A DNA stretch of 64,000 nt, from the NCBI RefSeq assembly GCF_900167525.1, contig NZ_FUZQ01000001.1, forward strand, positions 682,001-746,000, given 5' to 3'. The DNA is from Krasilnikoviella flava. Its GTDB lineage: Bacteria; Actinomycetota; Actinomycetes; Actinomycetales; Cellulomonadaceae. Below are positions 1 to 7,750 of this stretch, piece by piece (the stretch's first letter is position 1; every line of letters starts with the position of its first letter). A model generated the notes under the pieces. That model ran no database searches and was not told where the DNA came from. It worked only from the letters and a program-made list of their open reading frames with translations. A program made the translations under genes and the position numbers.

Positions 1-555
1 CGGCGCCGTCGGGCCGCGCGACCCGCGGTACCAGCGCTCGGCGGCCTCGTCACGGCCCTGGGGCGACAGCACGCGCTCGCGCGCGAGGGCGAGCTCGTCG
101 ATCGCGACGGAGTCGAGCTCCTCGTCGCCCGTGGCCTTCCAGCCGGGCTCGAGGCGCGGGTCGTCGGCGCGGAAGGGCAGCGTGTCCCCCGGGCCGACGT
201 CGCCGGGGCGCAGGCGCTCCGACCACGGCAGCCAGGCCGGGGCGAGCAGCGCGTCGTCGCCGGGCAGCAGCTCGACCTCGCACACCGTGGCGACCCGCCC
301 GCGCGGCACGCGCGCCAGCGTCACGGTCCAGTGCCAGCCGCGGTAGCCGGGCATGGTCGCGGCGAACCGGTGGGACATGAGGCGCTCGCCCTCGGCGACC
401 GTCCCCAGGTGCTCGCCCACGTCCGACGGCGAGGACGCGCCTTCCTGGGCGGCCTCGCGCGCCTGGTCGACCGCGCCGAGCAGCACGGCGTCCTTGCGCG
501 CGCGGGAGCTGACCCGCGTCGTGCGTGCGGGGGCGTCAGCGGCAGCGGTCACCAT
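1..555 (-). CDS. DUF3027 family protein (3' end outside window)
   Basis: An open frame starts at an ATG at 555 and runs off the left edge after 185 codons with no stop, so it is partial. The protein carries the segment GYRGWHWTVTLARV (about residues 75-88), followed by an acidic, Trp/Pro-rich stretch containing LAPAWLPWSERLRPGD and GDTLPFRADDPRLEPGW. This matches my recollection of the actinobacterial DUF3027 family, whose function is unknown. It lies 73 bp downstream of a cold-shock gene on the same strand, a pairing that recurs in Micrococcales, so co-transcription is likely. No catalytic residues can be proposed. Confidence 0.75.
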   Translation of the reverse strand, partial: MVTAAADAPARTTRVSSRARKDAVLLGAVDQAREAAQEGASSPSDVGEHLGTVAEGERLMSHRFAATMPGYRGWHWTVTLARVPRGRVATVCEVELLPGDDALLAPAWLPWSERLRPGDVGPGDTLPFRADDPRLEPGWKATGDEELDSVAIDELALARERVLSPQGRDEAAERWYRGSRGPTAP

Positions 556-628
556 GTCGTCGTCCTCTTCGTACTCGTCATGTCCTCGTCTCGGGCCCTC
601 GGTCCGGGCGTGGTCGGCGGCCGGAGCG

Positions 629-1012
629 TCAGGAGTCGAGGTCGTCCGCGACCGCGCGCAGCAGCGTCGCGACGCGCTTGCCCGCCGTGGCGTCCGGGTA
701 CTTGCCACGCTTCAGCTGGTCGCCCACGCGGTCGAGCACCGTGATGAGGTCCTCGACGATGCCGGCCATCTCGGACGGCGCCTTGCGCTTCGCCTTCGCC
801 ACCGACGGCGCAGGGTCGAGCAGCGTGACGGACAGCGCGGACGGGCCGCGGCGGCCGTCGGCCACGCCGAACTCGACTCGCGCGCCGGGCTTGATGCCCG
901 CCACGTCCGTCGGCAGCGCGGAGGCGTGCAGGAAGATCTCCCCACCGTCCTCGCTGGCGATGAAGCCGAAACCGCGCTCCGCGTCGTACCACTTGACCTT
1001 GCCGGTGGGCAC
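629..1012 (-). CDS. Cold-shock domain protein with C-terminal extension
   Basis: The 127-residue protein begins with a cold-shock domain. RNP1 is GFGFI (residues 14-18) after KVKWYD, and the RNP2-like motif is IFLHAS (26-31). It therefore probably binds single-stranded RNA or DNA. Unlike the 67-residue CspA at 18416-18619, it carries about 60 extra residues, Lys/Arg-rich and then helical, ending in DDLDS. Long CSPs of this kind are common in actinobacteria. I chose the GTG at 1012 because AAGAGG lies 5-6 nt upstream and the domain starts immediately; the frame stays open to 1099. Lies upstream of the DUF3027 gene, same strand. Confidence 0.85.
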   Translation of the reverse strand: MPTGKVKWYDAERGFGFIASEDGGEIFLHASALPTDVAGIKPGARVEFGVADGRRGPSALSVTLLDPAPSVAKAKRKAPSEMAGIVEDLITVLDRVGDQLKRGKYPDATAGKRVATLLRAVADDLDS

Positions 1013-1113
1013 CTGGACCTCTTCGTGCTCGTCGTCGACTGCGGCCCGCGCCGGTGCGCGGAGCCGGGTCCGGCCGGTGCCCGGGCGCGCGCCCGGCACG
1101 CGGCCAGAGGCTC

Positions 1114-1119
1114 AGGCTA
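1114..1119 (-). promoter_or_regulatory. Candidate -10 box for the long cold-shock gene
   Basis: On the minus strand TAGCCT lies about 100 nt before the GTG at 1012 and fits the TANNNT pattern. It would give a leader of roughly 95 nt, as is usual for cold-shock mRNAs. No clear -35 hexamer is visible. Confidence 0.3.
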
Positions 1120-1244
1120 CCGGCCGGTGCGGCCCGGTGCCGCATCGGTCCGGGTCCGGGGTCCGCCGCTCGCGCCGAACTGGCGGCCGACGGCGTTCTC
1201 GCCTGTGGTGACCCCCCGCAGCGCCACCCGCCTGTTCCGCCGGG

Positions 1245-1958
1245 TCAGTCGATGCCGAGGTCGGCGGCGAGGCGGTGCACGACGGCGTCGTACCACTGCC
1301 CCGGGTCGGTGACGGAGCCGACGAGGTGGCCGAAGAGCTCGAACGACACGGTGCCGAACAGCGTGGTCCAGGCCATGAGCGCGCGGGCCACGACCTCCGT
1401 CGGAGCGTCCGCCACGATCCCCCGCGCGGCGACGAACTCCCGCGCCGGGCCCACGAGCGCGGTCGCGTCAGGGGCCCCGGCCGGGGCGGCTCGCGGGACG
1501 GCGCCGGCCCGGTACGCGTGCGCCACGACCGCCACCAGCACGCGCACCACCCGGGTGGCCGGGTCGACGGTGTCGCGCGGCGCCGCGTACCCGGGCACGG
1601 GCGTGCCGTAGAGCAGGCCGAGCTCGGCGGGGTGCGCCACCGCCCACGACCGCAGCGCCCGGCAGGCGGCGAGCCAGCGGGCGGCGACGTCGTCACGGTC
1701 GGCGACCGCGGCGTCGGCCTCCTCGACGGCGGCGCCCAGCTCGTCGTAGCACTCGACGATCAGGGCGGTGAGGAGCGCGTCGCGGCTCGGGACGTACCGG
1801 TACACGGCAGACGAGACCATCCCGACGTCGCGGGCGACGGCGCGCAGGGACAGGGCGGCGGGCCCGTCCGTCGCGAGGCGGGCGCGGGCGGCGGCGCGGA
1901 TCTCGCGGGTGAGCGTCTCGCGGGCGAGGGCGCGGGCGGTGCGGGGGGCGTCGGCCAT
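1245..1958 (-). CDS. TetR/AcrR-family transcriptional repressor
   Basis: A 237-residue regulator with an N-terminal helix-turn-helix around residues 38-57 (SLRAVARDVGMVSSAVYRYV), preceded by the usual basic helix. The C-terminal ligand domain contains a WTTLFGTVSFELFG-type segment typical of the TetR_C_13 (WHG) group. It is divergent from an NAD(P)-binding SDR gene. Two almost identical 15-bp palindromes (1997-2011 and 2048-2062) sit in the 121-bp gap, so it very likely represses both itself and the SDR. The inducer cannot be told from sequence. Confidence 0.9.
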   Translation of the reverse strand: MADAPRTARALARETLTREIRAAARARLATDGPAALSLRAVARDVGMVSSAVYRYVPSRDALLTALIVECYDELGAAVEEADAAVADRDDVAARWLAACRALRSWAVAHPAELGLLYGTPVPGYAAPRDTVDPATRVVRVLVAVVAHAYRAGAVPRAAPAGAPDATALVGPAREFVAARGIVADAPTEVVARALMAWTTLFGTVSFELFGHLVGSVTDPGQWYDAVVHRLAADLGID

Positions 1959-1996
1959 GCGGCTCAGCCTGGCACGCGAGAGCAGCGATCACCAAA

Positions 1997-2011
1997 AAGA
2001 GCACCGCTCTT
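1997..2011. promoter_or_regulatory. TetR operator copy 1
   Basis: AAGAGCACCGCTCTT is a perfect 6-bp inverted repeat around ACC, 38 bp upstream of the TetR start. The same design recurs at 2048-2062, which makes a shared repressor site likely. Confidence 0.7.
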
Positions 2012-2047
2012 GTCAGGCCGCACCCGACGTGTCACGATCGTCGGACA

Positions 2048-2062
2048 GAGAGCACTGCTCTC
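2048..2062. promoter_or_regulatory. TetR operator copy 2
   Basis: GAGAGCACTGCTCTC is a perfect 6-bp inverted repeat around ACT. It differs from copy 1 at only three of 15 positions. It ends 17 bp before the SDR start codon, where a bound repressor would block initiation. Confidence 0.7.
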
Positions 2063-2079
2063 GGATTGGAGCACCCGTC

Positions 2080-3003
2080 ATGACCGACCGTCACCTGATC
2101 GTCGGCGCCGGCCCCGTCGGCCGGCACGTCGCCGCACTGCTCGCCGCGCGCGGCTCCGACATCACCGTCGTCACCCGCACCGGCCGCGACACCGGGATCG
2201 CCGGCGTCGCGCACGCCACCCTCGACGCCTCCGACGCCGACGCCCTGGCCCGCGCGGCCGACGGTGCCGACGTCCTCTACAACTGCGCCAACCCGGGCGA
2301 CTACACCCAGTGGGAGCGCGCCTGGCCCCCGCTCGCGGCCGCGTTCCTGGCCGCCGCCGAGCACTCGGGCGCCGTCTACGCGATCACCGGGAACCTCTAT
2401 CCCTACGGCCCCGTGGACGGGCCGATGAGCGAGGGCCTGCCCGACGCCGCCACCGACCACAAGGGCGTGCTGCGTGCCCGGATGTGGGCGGACGCCCGAC
2501 AGGCGTTCGAGGACGGGCGGCTGCGCGGCGCCGTCGAGGTCCGCGCCTCCGACTACATGGGCCCCGGCGTGGGCGGCAACGGGCACGTCTCGCGCGTCGT
2601 CCCCGCGGCGCTGCGCGGCCGCCGCGCCACGATGATGGGCCGCACCGACCTGGCCCACACGTTCACCGACGTGGGCGACGTCGCCCGCACCCTCGTCGCC
2701 GCCGCGGAGGACCCGGGCTCCCACGGCCGCACCTGGCACGTGCCGAGCAACGCCCCGCGCAGCCAGGCCCAGGCCCTGACCGACGTGCTCGCCGCCGTCG
2801 GCCACCCGCCCGTGCGCGTGGGCTCGCTGCGCGGCCCCGCCCTCGCCGCCGTCGCGCCCTTCTCCCCCTTGGTGCGCGAGCTGCGGGAGCTGATCTACCA
2901 GTGGGAGCGGCCCTACGTGCTCGACGACTCCGCGGCTCGCGCCCGCTGGGGCATCGAGCCCACCCCGTGGGACGAGGTCTGCCGCCGCACCGCCCGGCCC
3001 TGA
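2080..3003 (+). CDS. NAD(P)-dependent epimerase/reductase, extended SDR type
   Basis: A 307-residue protein with a Rossmann fold: the nucleotide-binding loop GAGPVG sits at residues 9-14, followed by a second strand and a DALARAADGADVLYNCA segment. Mid-protein Tyr-rich motifs (NLYPYGP) and a C-terminal half resembling nucleoside-diphosphate-sugar epimerases place it in the extended SDR/NmrA-like class. The substrate is unknown. I chose the ATG at 2080 because the Rossmann strand starts at once and the operators lie just upstream. It is divergent from the TetR gene and probably its main target, so it may respond to a small molecule or stress. Confidence 0.8.
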   Translation: MTDRHLIVGAGPVGRHVAALLAARGSDITVVTRTGRDTGIAGVAHATLDASDADALARAADGADVLYNCANPGDYTQWERAWPPLAAAFLAAAEHSGAVYAITGNLYPYGPVDGPMSEGLPDAATDHKGVLRARMWADARQAFEDGRLRGAVEVRASDYMGPGVGGNGHVSRVVPAALRGRRATMMGRTDLAHTFTDVGDVARTLVAAAEDPGSHGRTWHVPSNAPRSQAQALTDVLAAVGHPPVRVGSLRGPALAAVAPFSPLVRELRELIYQWERPYVLDDSAARARWGIEPTPWDEVCRRTARP

Positions 3004-3096
3004 CCACCCCGCCGCCCCTGCCGGACGTGCGGTGGCGCGCGTCCGGACGGCGTCTTCGGAGCGCCCATGCGTGTTCGGCGACGAGGGGGCGGCGCG

Positions 3097-3102
3097 TAGC
3101 AT
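3097..3102 (+). promoter_or_regulatory. -10 box, leaderless promoter
   Basis: TAGCAT lies 7 nt before the ATG at 3110. There is no Shine-Dalgarno sequence in the gap, so transcription probably begins at or next to the start codon. Confidence 0.5.
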
Positions 3103-3109
3103 CGATCAG

Positions 3110-5602
3110 ATGGCCAGCACGTCGCCCCGGGGCACGGTGGAGGCCGACGTCGCGGACGGCGCCGGCGTCACGGACGCGCCCCGCACCTTCACCGAGGCGA
3201 TCCGCGGCCGCGACGACGACGAGCTGCTCACGCTGCTGCGCGCGCGCCCCGACCTTGCCACCCCGTCACCGTCCACGCTGCGCTCCCTCGCGGCCCGCGC
3301 GTCCAGCCGCACCGCCCTCGAGCGGGCGCTCGCGCACGCGGACGCGCGCACCCTGCAGGCGCTCGAGGCCGTGGTCGCGCTCGCCGGCGAGGTACCGGTG
3401 ACGCCCGGGGAGGTGCGGCGCGCGGTCGGCGCGGACGACGTCGCGGCCGACCTGGGACCGGCACCCGACGGCCCCGAGGACGCCGGGTCCGTGGTCGAGC
3501 GCGCTCTCGCCGACGCGCTCGCCGCGGCGCTGCTGTGGGACGCGGGCGAGCCCGGCCGCCCGGACCTGCGCCCCGCGCCCGGGCTGGACGACGTCCTGGG
3601 CCCGCACCCCGCAGGTCTCGGCCCCGCCCGCCCCGCCGAGCGCCGTACTTGGTCGCCGTCCGACGCCGGGAAGACGACGAAGGACAGCGCTCGAGCCGAC
3701 CAGCTCTTGCCCGAGGACCTCCCCCGCGGCGGCCGCGAGGTGCTGGACGCGCTCGCGTGGGGGCCGCCGATCGGCCTCGTCCCCGCCCCGGGCACGCCCG
3801 CGCGCGAGGCGGTGGACGCCCTCGTCGACGCGCGGCTGCTGCTGCGCACGGACGGCCGGCACGTGACACTGCCGCGCGACGTCGGGCTGGCGCTGCGGGG
3901 CGGTCGCACGCACCGCTCCCCCGAGCTCGCCCCGCCGCGGCCGGACGGACGCACGGTGCCGCAGGTGGTGGTCGACGCGGAGGCCGCGAGCGCCGCCCTC
4001 GAGCTCGTGCGCCGCGTCGACCTGCTCGTGGCCGCGTGGGACGACGCCGCGCCGGCGGTGCTGCGCAGCGGCGGCCTCGGCGTGCGCGACCTGCGCCGTA
4101 CCGCCCAGGCCCTCGGCACCGACGAGGTGGACGCCGCGTTCGTCGTCGAGCTGGCCGCGGCGGCGGGCGTGGTGGCCGACGACGGCGAGGCGCCGCCGTC
4201 GTACCGGCCCACGACCGTCGCCGACCAGTGGGAGGGCATGGACGACGCGGAGCGCTGGGCCCTGCTCGCCGCCGCGTGGGCGGGCTCGCGCCGCACGCCG
4301 TGGCTGGTGGGCTCGCGCGACGAGAAGGGCAACCTGCGGGCACCGCTGTCCGGCGACCTGCACCGCGGCTGGGTGCCGCGGCTGCGCCGTCAGGTGCTCG
4401 AGGTGCTGGCCGCGCAGCAGGGCACGGCCCTCGACTCGGGCGCCGTGATGACGGTGCTGCGCTGGCACGCGCCGCGCACGGTGCCGCCGGAGCAGGCCGT
4501 CGCCGGGCTGCTGGCCGAGGCCGCGCTGCTCGGCGCCACCGGGGCGGGCGCGCTGTCGGGGCCCGGCGCGGCAATCCGGGAGGGCGCGGACCGCGCCGCC
4601 CTCGTGGGTGCGCTGCGCGCGACCCTGCCGCCGGAGGTGGACGAGGTGCTGCTGCAGGGCGACCTCACCGGCATCGTGCCGGGCCGGCCGTCGCAGGCGC
4701 TGGCGATGCTGCTCGAGCGGTCGGCCGACGTGGAGTCGCGGGGCGCGGCGACCACGGTGCGCTTCTCGCCCGCGTCCGTGACGCGCGCGCTGGACCACGG
4801 CACGGCGGCGGACGAGCTGCTCGACGCGCTCGCCCACCGTTCGCGGGTGCCCGTGCCGCAACCGCTGGAGTACCTGGTGCGCGACACGGCGCGACGGCAC
4901 GAGTCGCTGCGGGTGGGCTCGGCCGGGTCGTACGTGCGGGCCGCCGACCCGACGGTGCTGGCCGGCCTCGCGGCGGACCCGCGGCTCGCGCACCTGGGGC
5001 TGGTGCGGCTGGCCCCGACCGTGCTCGCCGCGGCCGTGCCCGCCGTCGAGCTGCACGACGCGCTGCGCGCCCGCGGGCTGCTGTCCGCCCTCGAGGGCCC
5101 CGACGGCCGGGTCCTCAGCGCCCGCCTGCGCCGCCCGCCGCGGCCCGACCGCACCGCCAGGGAGGCGCGCCGCGGCCCCGCGGCGGAGCCGGAGACGACG
5201 TCGGACGACGCCCGGGCGCACCTGGTGGCCCGGCTGCGGGCCGCGGACTCCGGGGACGACACGGCCGTGGACCGGCTCGCGGGTGCGCACCGCGCCGCCG
5301 GGGCGCCGAACGGCACGAACGGCTCCCGCCCGCCCGGGGCGCCGAACGGGAGCCGGAGCGCTGCGCCCGGGCGGGTGCGCACCACCGAGCCGGGCGACGC
5401 GCTGGCCACCCTGCACGACGCGCTGCGCGACGGTCGCCTCGTGTGGATCGAGATGGTCGGCGCGTCGGGCACGCTGGAGCGCCGCGCGCTCAAGCCGCTG
5501 CGGCTCGACGGCGGCCGGCTGCGGGCCCTGGACCCGGCGCGCGAGGCGGAGCTCACCGTCGCCGTGCACCGCATCGCCGCCGTCGAGCCGGCGGACGGCT
5601 GA
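3110..5602 (+). CDS. Helicase-associated (XPB/Ssl2-like N-terminal domain) protein
   Basis: An 830-residue, alanine- and leucine-rich protein with no Walker motifs. It matches the actinobacterial helicase C_3 / XPB-Ssl2-like domain proteins (mycobacterial neighbour-of-ercc3 type, Rv0862c-like). Landmarks are an N-terminal TFTEAIRGRDDDELLTLL helix and a central DQWEGMDDAERWALLAAAW segment. The C-terminal WYL-like tail has LHDALRDGRLVWIEMVGASG and ALDPAREAEL. The region around residues 680-770 is low-complexity. It lies 82 bp upstream of the XPB helicase on the same strand; it probably works with it in DNA repair or remodelling, but the exact role is unproven. The upstream ATG at 3032 is less likely, given the -10 box at 3097. 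Confidence 0.8.
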   Translation: MASTSPRGTVEADVADGAGVTDAPRTFTEAIRGRDDDELLTLLRARPDLATPSPSTLRSLAARASSRTALERALAHADARTLQALEAVVALAGEVPVTPGEVRRAVGADDVAADLGPAPDGPEDAGSVVERALADALAAALLWDAGEPGRPDLRPAPGLDDVLGPHPAGLGPARPAERRTWSPSDAGKTTKDSARADQLLPEDLPRGGREVLDALAWGPPIGLVPAPGTPAREAVDALVDARLLLRTDGRHVTLPRDVGLALRGGRTHRSPELAPPRPDGRTVPQVVVDAEAASAALELVRRVDLLVAAWDDAAPAVLRSGGLGVRDLRRTAQALGTDEVDAAFVVELAAAAGVVADDGEAPPSYRPTTVADQWEGMDDAERWALLAAAWAGSRRTPWLVGSRDEKGNLRAPLSGDLHRGWVPRLRRQVLEVLAAQQGTALDSGAVMTVLRWHAPRTVPPEQAVAGLLAEAALLGATGAGALSGPGAAIREGADRAALVGALRATLPPEVDEVLLQGDLTGIVPGRPSQALAMLLERSADVESRGAATTVRFSPASVTRALDHGTAADELLDALAHRSRVPVPQPLEYLVRDTARRHESLRVGSAGSYVRAADPTVLAGLAADPRLAHLGLVRLAPTVLAAAVPAVELHDALRARGLLSALEGPDGRVLSARLRRPPRPDRTAREARRGPAAEPETTSDDARAHLVARLRAADSGDDTAVDRLAGAHRAAGAPNGTNGSRPPGAPNGSRSAAPGRVRTTEPGDALATLHDALRDGRLVWIEMVGASGTLERRALKPLRLDGGRLRALDPAREAELTVAVHRIAAVEPADG

Positions 5603-5684
5603 CGCCGGCCCCCCACCGGCACGGAACAACGGCGACCCCCTCCGGCGTTGACACGCTGGATCACCACCCCTCGGAAGGAGCCGC

Positions 5685-7373
5685 ATGACCGACGGCCCGC
5701 TGATCGTGCAGAGCGACAAGTCCGTCCTGCTGGAGGTGGATCACCCGCGCGCGGACGACGCGCGCCGCGCCATCGCCCCGTTCGCGGAGCTCGAGCGGGC
5801 GCCGGAGCACGTGCACACCTACCGCCTCACCAGCCTGGGGCTGTGGAACGCGCGCGCCGCCGGGCACGACGCGGAGCAGGTCGTGAACACGCTCATCGAG
5901 TACTCCCGCTACCCCGTGCCGCACGCGCTGCTCATCGACGTCGCGGAGACGATGGGGAGGTACGGACGGCTGACGCTCGCGACGCATCCCACGCACGGTC
6001 TCGTGCTCGAGTCGACGGACCGCGCCGTGCTCGCCGAGGTGCTCAAGTCCAAGCGCACCGCGGGCCTGGTGGGCGACCGCGTCGACGAGCAGACCGTCGT
6101 CGTGCACCCGTCCGAGCGCGGCCACCTCAAGCAGGTGCTGGTCAAGCTGGGCTGGCCCGCGGAGGACCTCGCCGGGTACGTCGACGGCGAGAAGCACGAG
6201 ATCGCGCTCGCCTCACCCACCCACCCCCGCACCCCCACCGAGGTGCCCAAGGAGTGGGAGATGCGCCCCTACCAGGCGCAGGCGGTGGACGGCTTCTGGC
6301 ACGGCGGCTCCGGCGTCGTCGTGCTGCCCTGCGGCGCGGGCAAGACGATCGTCGGCGCGGGCGCGATGGCGAAGTCCGGCACCACCACGCTCATCCTCGT
6401 CACCAACACCGTCAGCGCCCGGCAGTGGCGCGACGAGCTGGTGCGGCGCACCACCCTCACCGAGGACGAGATCGGCGAGTACTCGGGCTCCCGCAAGGAG
6501 ATCAAGCCCGTCACCATCGCCACCTACCAGGTGCTCACCACCAAGCGGAAGGGCGTGTACAGCCACCTCGAGCTGCTGGACGCCCGCGACTGGGGCCTCG
6601 TCCTCTACGACGAGGTGCACCTGCTCCCCGCGCCCATCTTCCGCATGACGGCGGACCTGCAGGCGCGCCGCCGCCTCGGCCTCACCGCCACGCTCGTGCG
6701 CGAGGACGGCCGCGAGGACGAGGTGTTCAGCCTCATCGGCCCCAAGCGCTACGACGCCCCGTGGAAGGACATCGAGGCGCAGGGCTACATCGCGCCCGCC
6801 GACTGTGTCGAGGTGCGGCTCACGCTGCCCGAGCACGAGCGGATGGTGTACGCGACGGCCGAGCCGGAGGACAAGTACCGGCTCGCCGCGTGCGCGCCGG
6901 GCAAGAACCGCGTGGTCGAGCAGATCGTGGCCCAGCACCCGGACGACCAGGTGCTCGTCATCGGCCAGTACCTGGACCAGCTCGAGGAGCTCAGCGCGCA
7001 CCTCGACGCCCCGCTCATCACGGGCGCGACGACGGTCCGCGAGCGCCAGCGCCTGTTCGAGGCGTTCCGCTCCGGGGAGATCAGCCGGCTCGTGGTGTCG
7101 AAGGTCGCGAACTTCTCCATCGACCTGCCCGAGGCGTCCGTCGCGATCCAGGTGTCCGGGTCGTTCGGGTCGCGGCAGGAGGAGGCCCAGCGGCTGGGGC
7201 GCGTCATGCGGCCCAAGGCCGACGGCCGGACGGCGCACTTCTACGCCGTCGTCGCGCGCGACACCGTGGACCAGGACTTCGCCGCCCACCGCCAGCGGTT
7301 CCTCGCCGAGCAGGGGTACGCGTACCGCATCGTCGACGCGGAGGACCTGGAGGCCCCCGACGCCGCGAGGTAG
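5685..7373 (+). CDS. XPB-type DNA repair helicase
   Basis: A 562-residue superfamily-2 helicase. The N-terminal 200 residues form the bacterial damage-recognition-like region. Walker A is LPCGAGKT (214-221), motif II is DEVH (309-312), motif III is GLTATLVRED with the RED sequence typical of XPB (around 335-344), and motif VI is QRLGRVMRP near the C-terminus. Bacterial XPBs are 3'-5' helicases thought to act in nucleotide excision repair. A strong ribosome site (GGAAGGAG) precedes the ATG. The TAG stop lies in GCGAGGTAG, a copy of the TAG repeat also found at the ends of mshA and nadB. Confidence 0.95.
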   Translation: MTDGPLIVQSDKSVLLEVDHPRADDARRAIAPFAELERAPEHVHTYRLTSLGLWNARAAGHDAEQVVNTLIEYSRYPVPHALLIDVAETMGRYGRLTLATHPTHGLVLESTDRAVLAEVLKSKRTAGLVGDRVDEQTVVVHPSERGHLKQVLVKLGWPAEDLAGYVDGEKHEIALASPTHPRTPTEVPKEWEMRPYQAQAVDGFWHGGSGVVVLPCGAGKTIVGAGAMAKSGTTTLILVTNTVSARQWRDELVRRTTLTEDEIGEYSGSRKEIKPVTIATYQVLTTKRKGVYSHLELLDARDWGLVLYDEVHLLPAPIFRMTADLQARRRLGLTATLVREDGREDEVFSLIGPKRYDAPWKDIEAQGYIAPADCVEVRLTLPEHERMVYATAEPEDKYRLAACAPGKNRVVEQIVAQHPDDQVLVIGQYLDQLEELSAHLDAPLITGATTVRERQRLFEAFRSGEISRLVVSKVANFSIDLPEASVAIQVSGSFGSRQEEAQRLGRVMRPKADGRTAHFYAVVARDTVDQDFAAHRQRFLAEQGYAYRIVDAEDLEAPDAAR

Positions 7374-7381
7374 TGCGGGCA
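7366..7381. repeat. TAG-bearing dispersed repeat, single copy
   Basis: CGAGGTAGTGCGGG matches the core CGAGGTAGTCCGGA found in arrays at 10688-10800, 51186-51240 and 57021-57066. Here it supplies the stop codon of the XPB helicase. Confidence 0.45.
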
Positions 7382-7660
7382 TCCGCGACCACTGCTTCCC
7401 GTGGCTGGACGCGCAGGGCTCATGACGTACGTGACCTGCCCGACCCTGCGCTACCACCCGGCGGTCGTGGCGCAGAAGGCGGCGACGGTCGGGCTGCTCT
7501 CGGACGGTCGGTTCACCCTGGGGCTCGGGGCCGGGGAGAATGACGACCCGGTCGAGATCGGCGTGGCCGTCCCGGGCCGGCAGTCGGTGGAGCACCTGGC
7601 CCCGCTCGCCGACCATCTCGTGGCGACCGAGCCGAAGGCGGGCCTCGTCGAGCACCGGGA
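7375..7660 (+). pseudogene. Remnant of an F420-dependent luciferase-like monooxygenase
   Basis: Three pieces typical of LLM-class F420 oxidoreductases survive in order. The first, RDHCFPWLDAQG (7384-7419), ends in TGA. The second, in another frame, is TCPTLRYHPAVVAQKAA followed by GRFTLGLGAGEN (about 7434-7545). The third is ADHLVATEPKAGLVEH (about 7609-7656), a segment normally found some 150 residues further on. The region between the first two motifs is deleted, and so is the middle of the barrel. The remaining frame to 7754 reads into unrelated sequence. No function is possible. An intact F420-related gene (Ddn-like, 50701-51141) shows that the cofactor may still be used. Confidence 0.75.
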
Positions 7661-7750
7661 CTCCGTGCGTGCCGACACGGCGCTGCCGCCGTCGCGGGAC
7701 GCGGACGGACCGCGATTGCGTCGTCTGCCCGCGCGCGACACGATCAGGTC

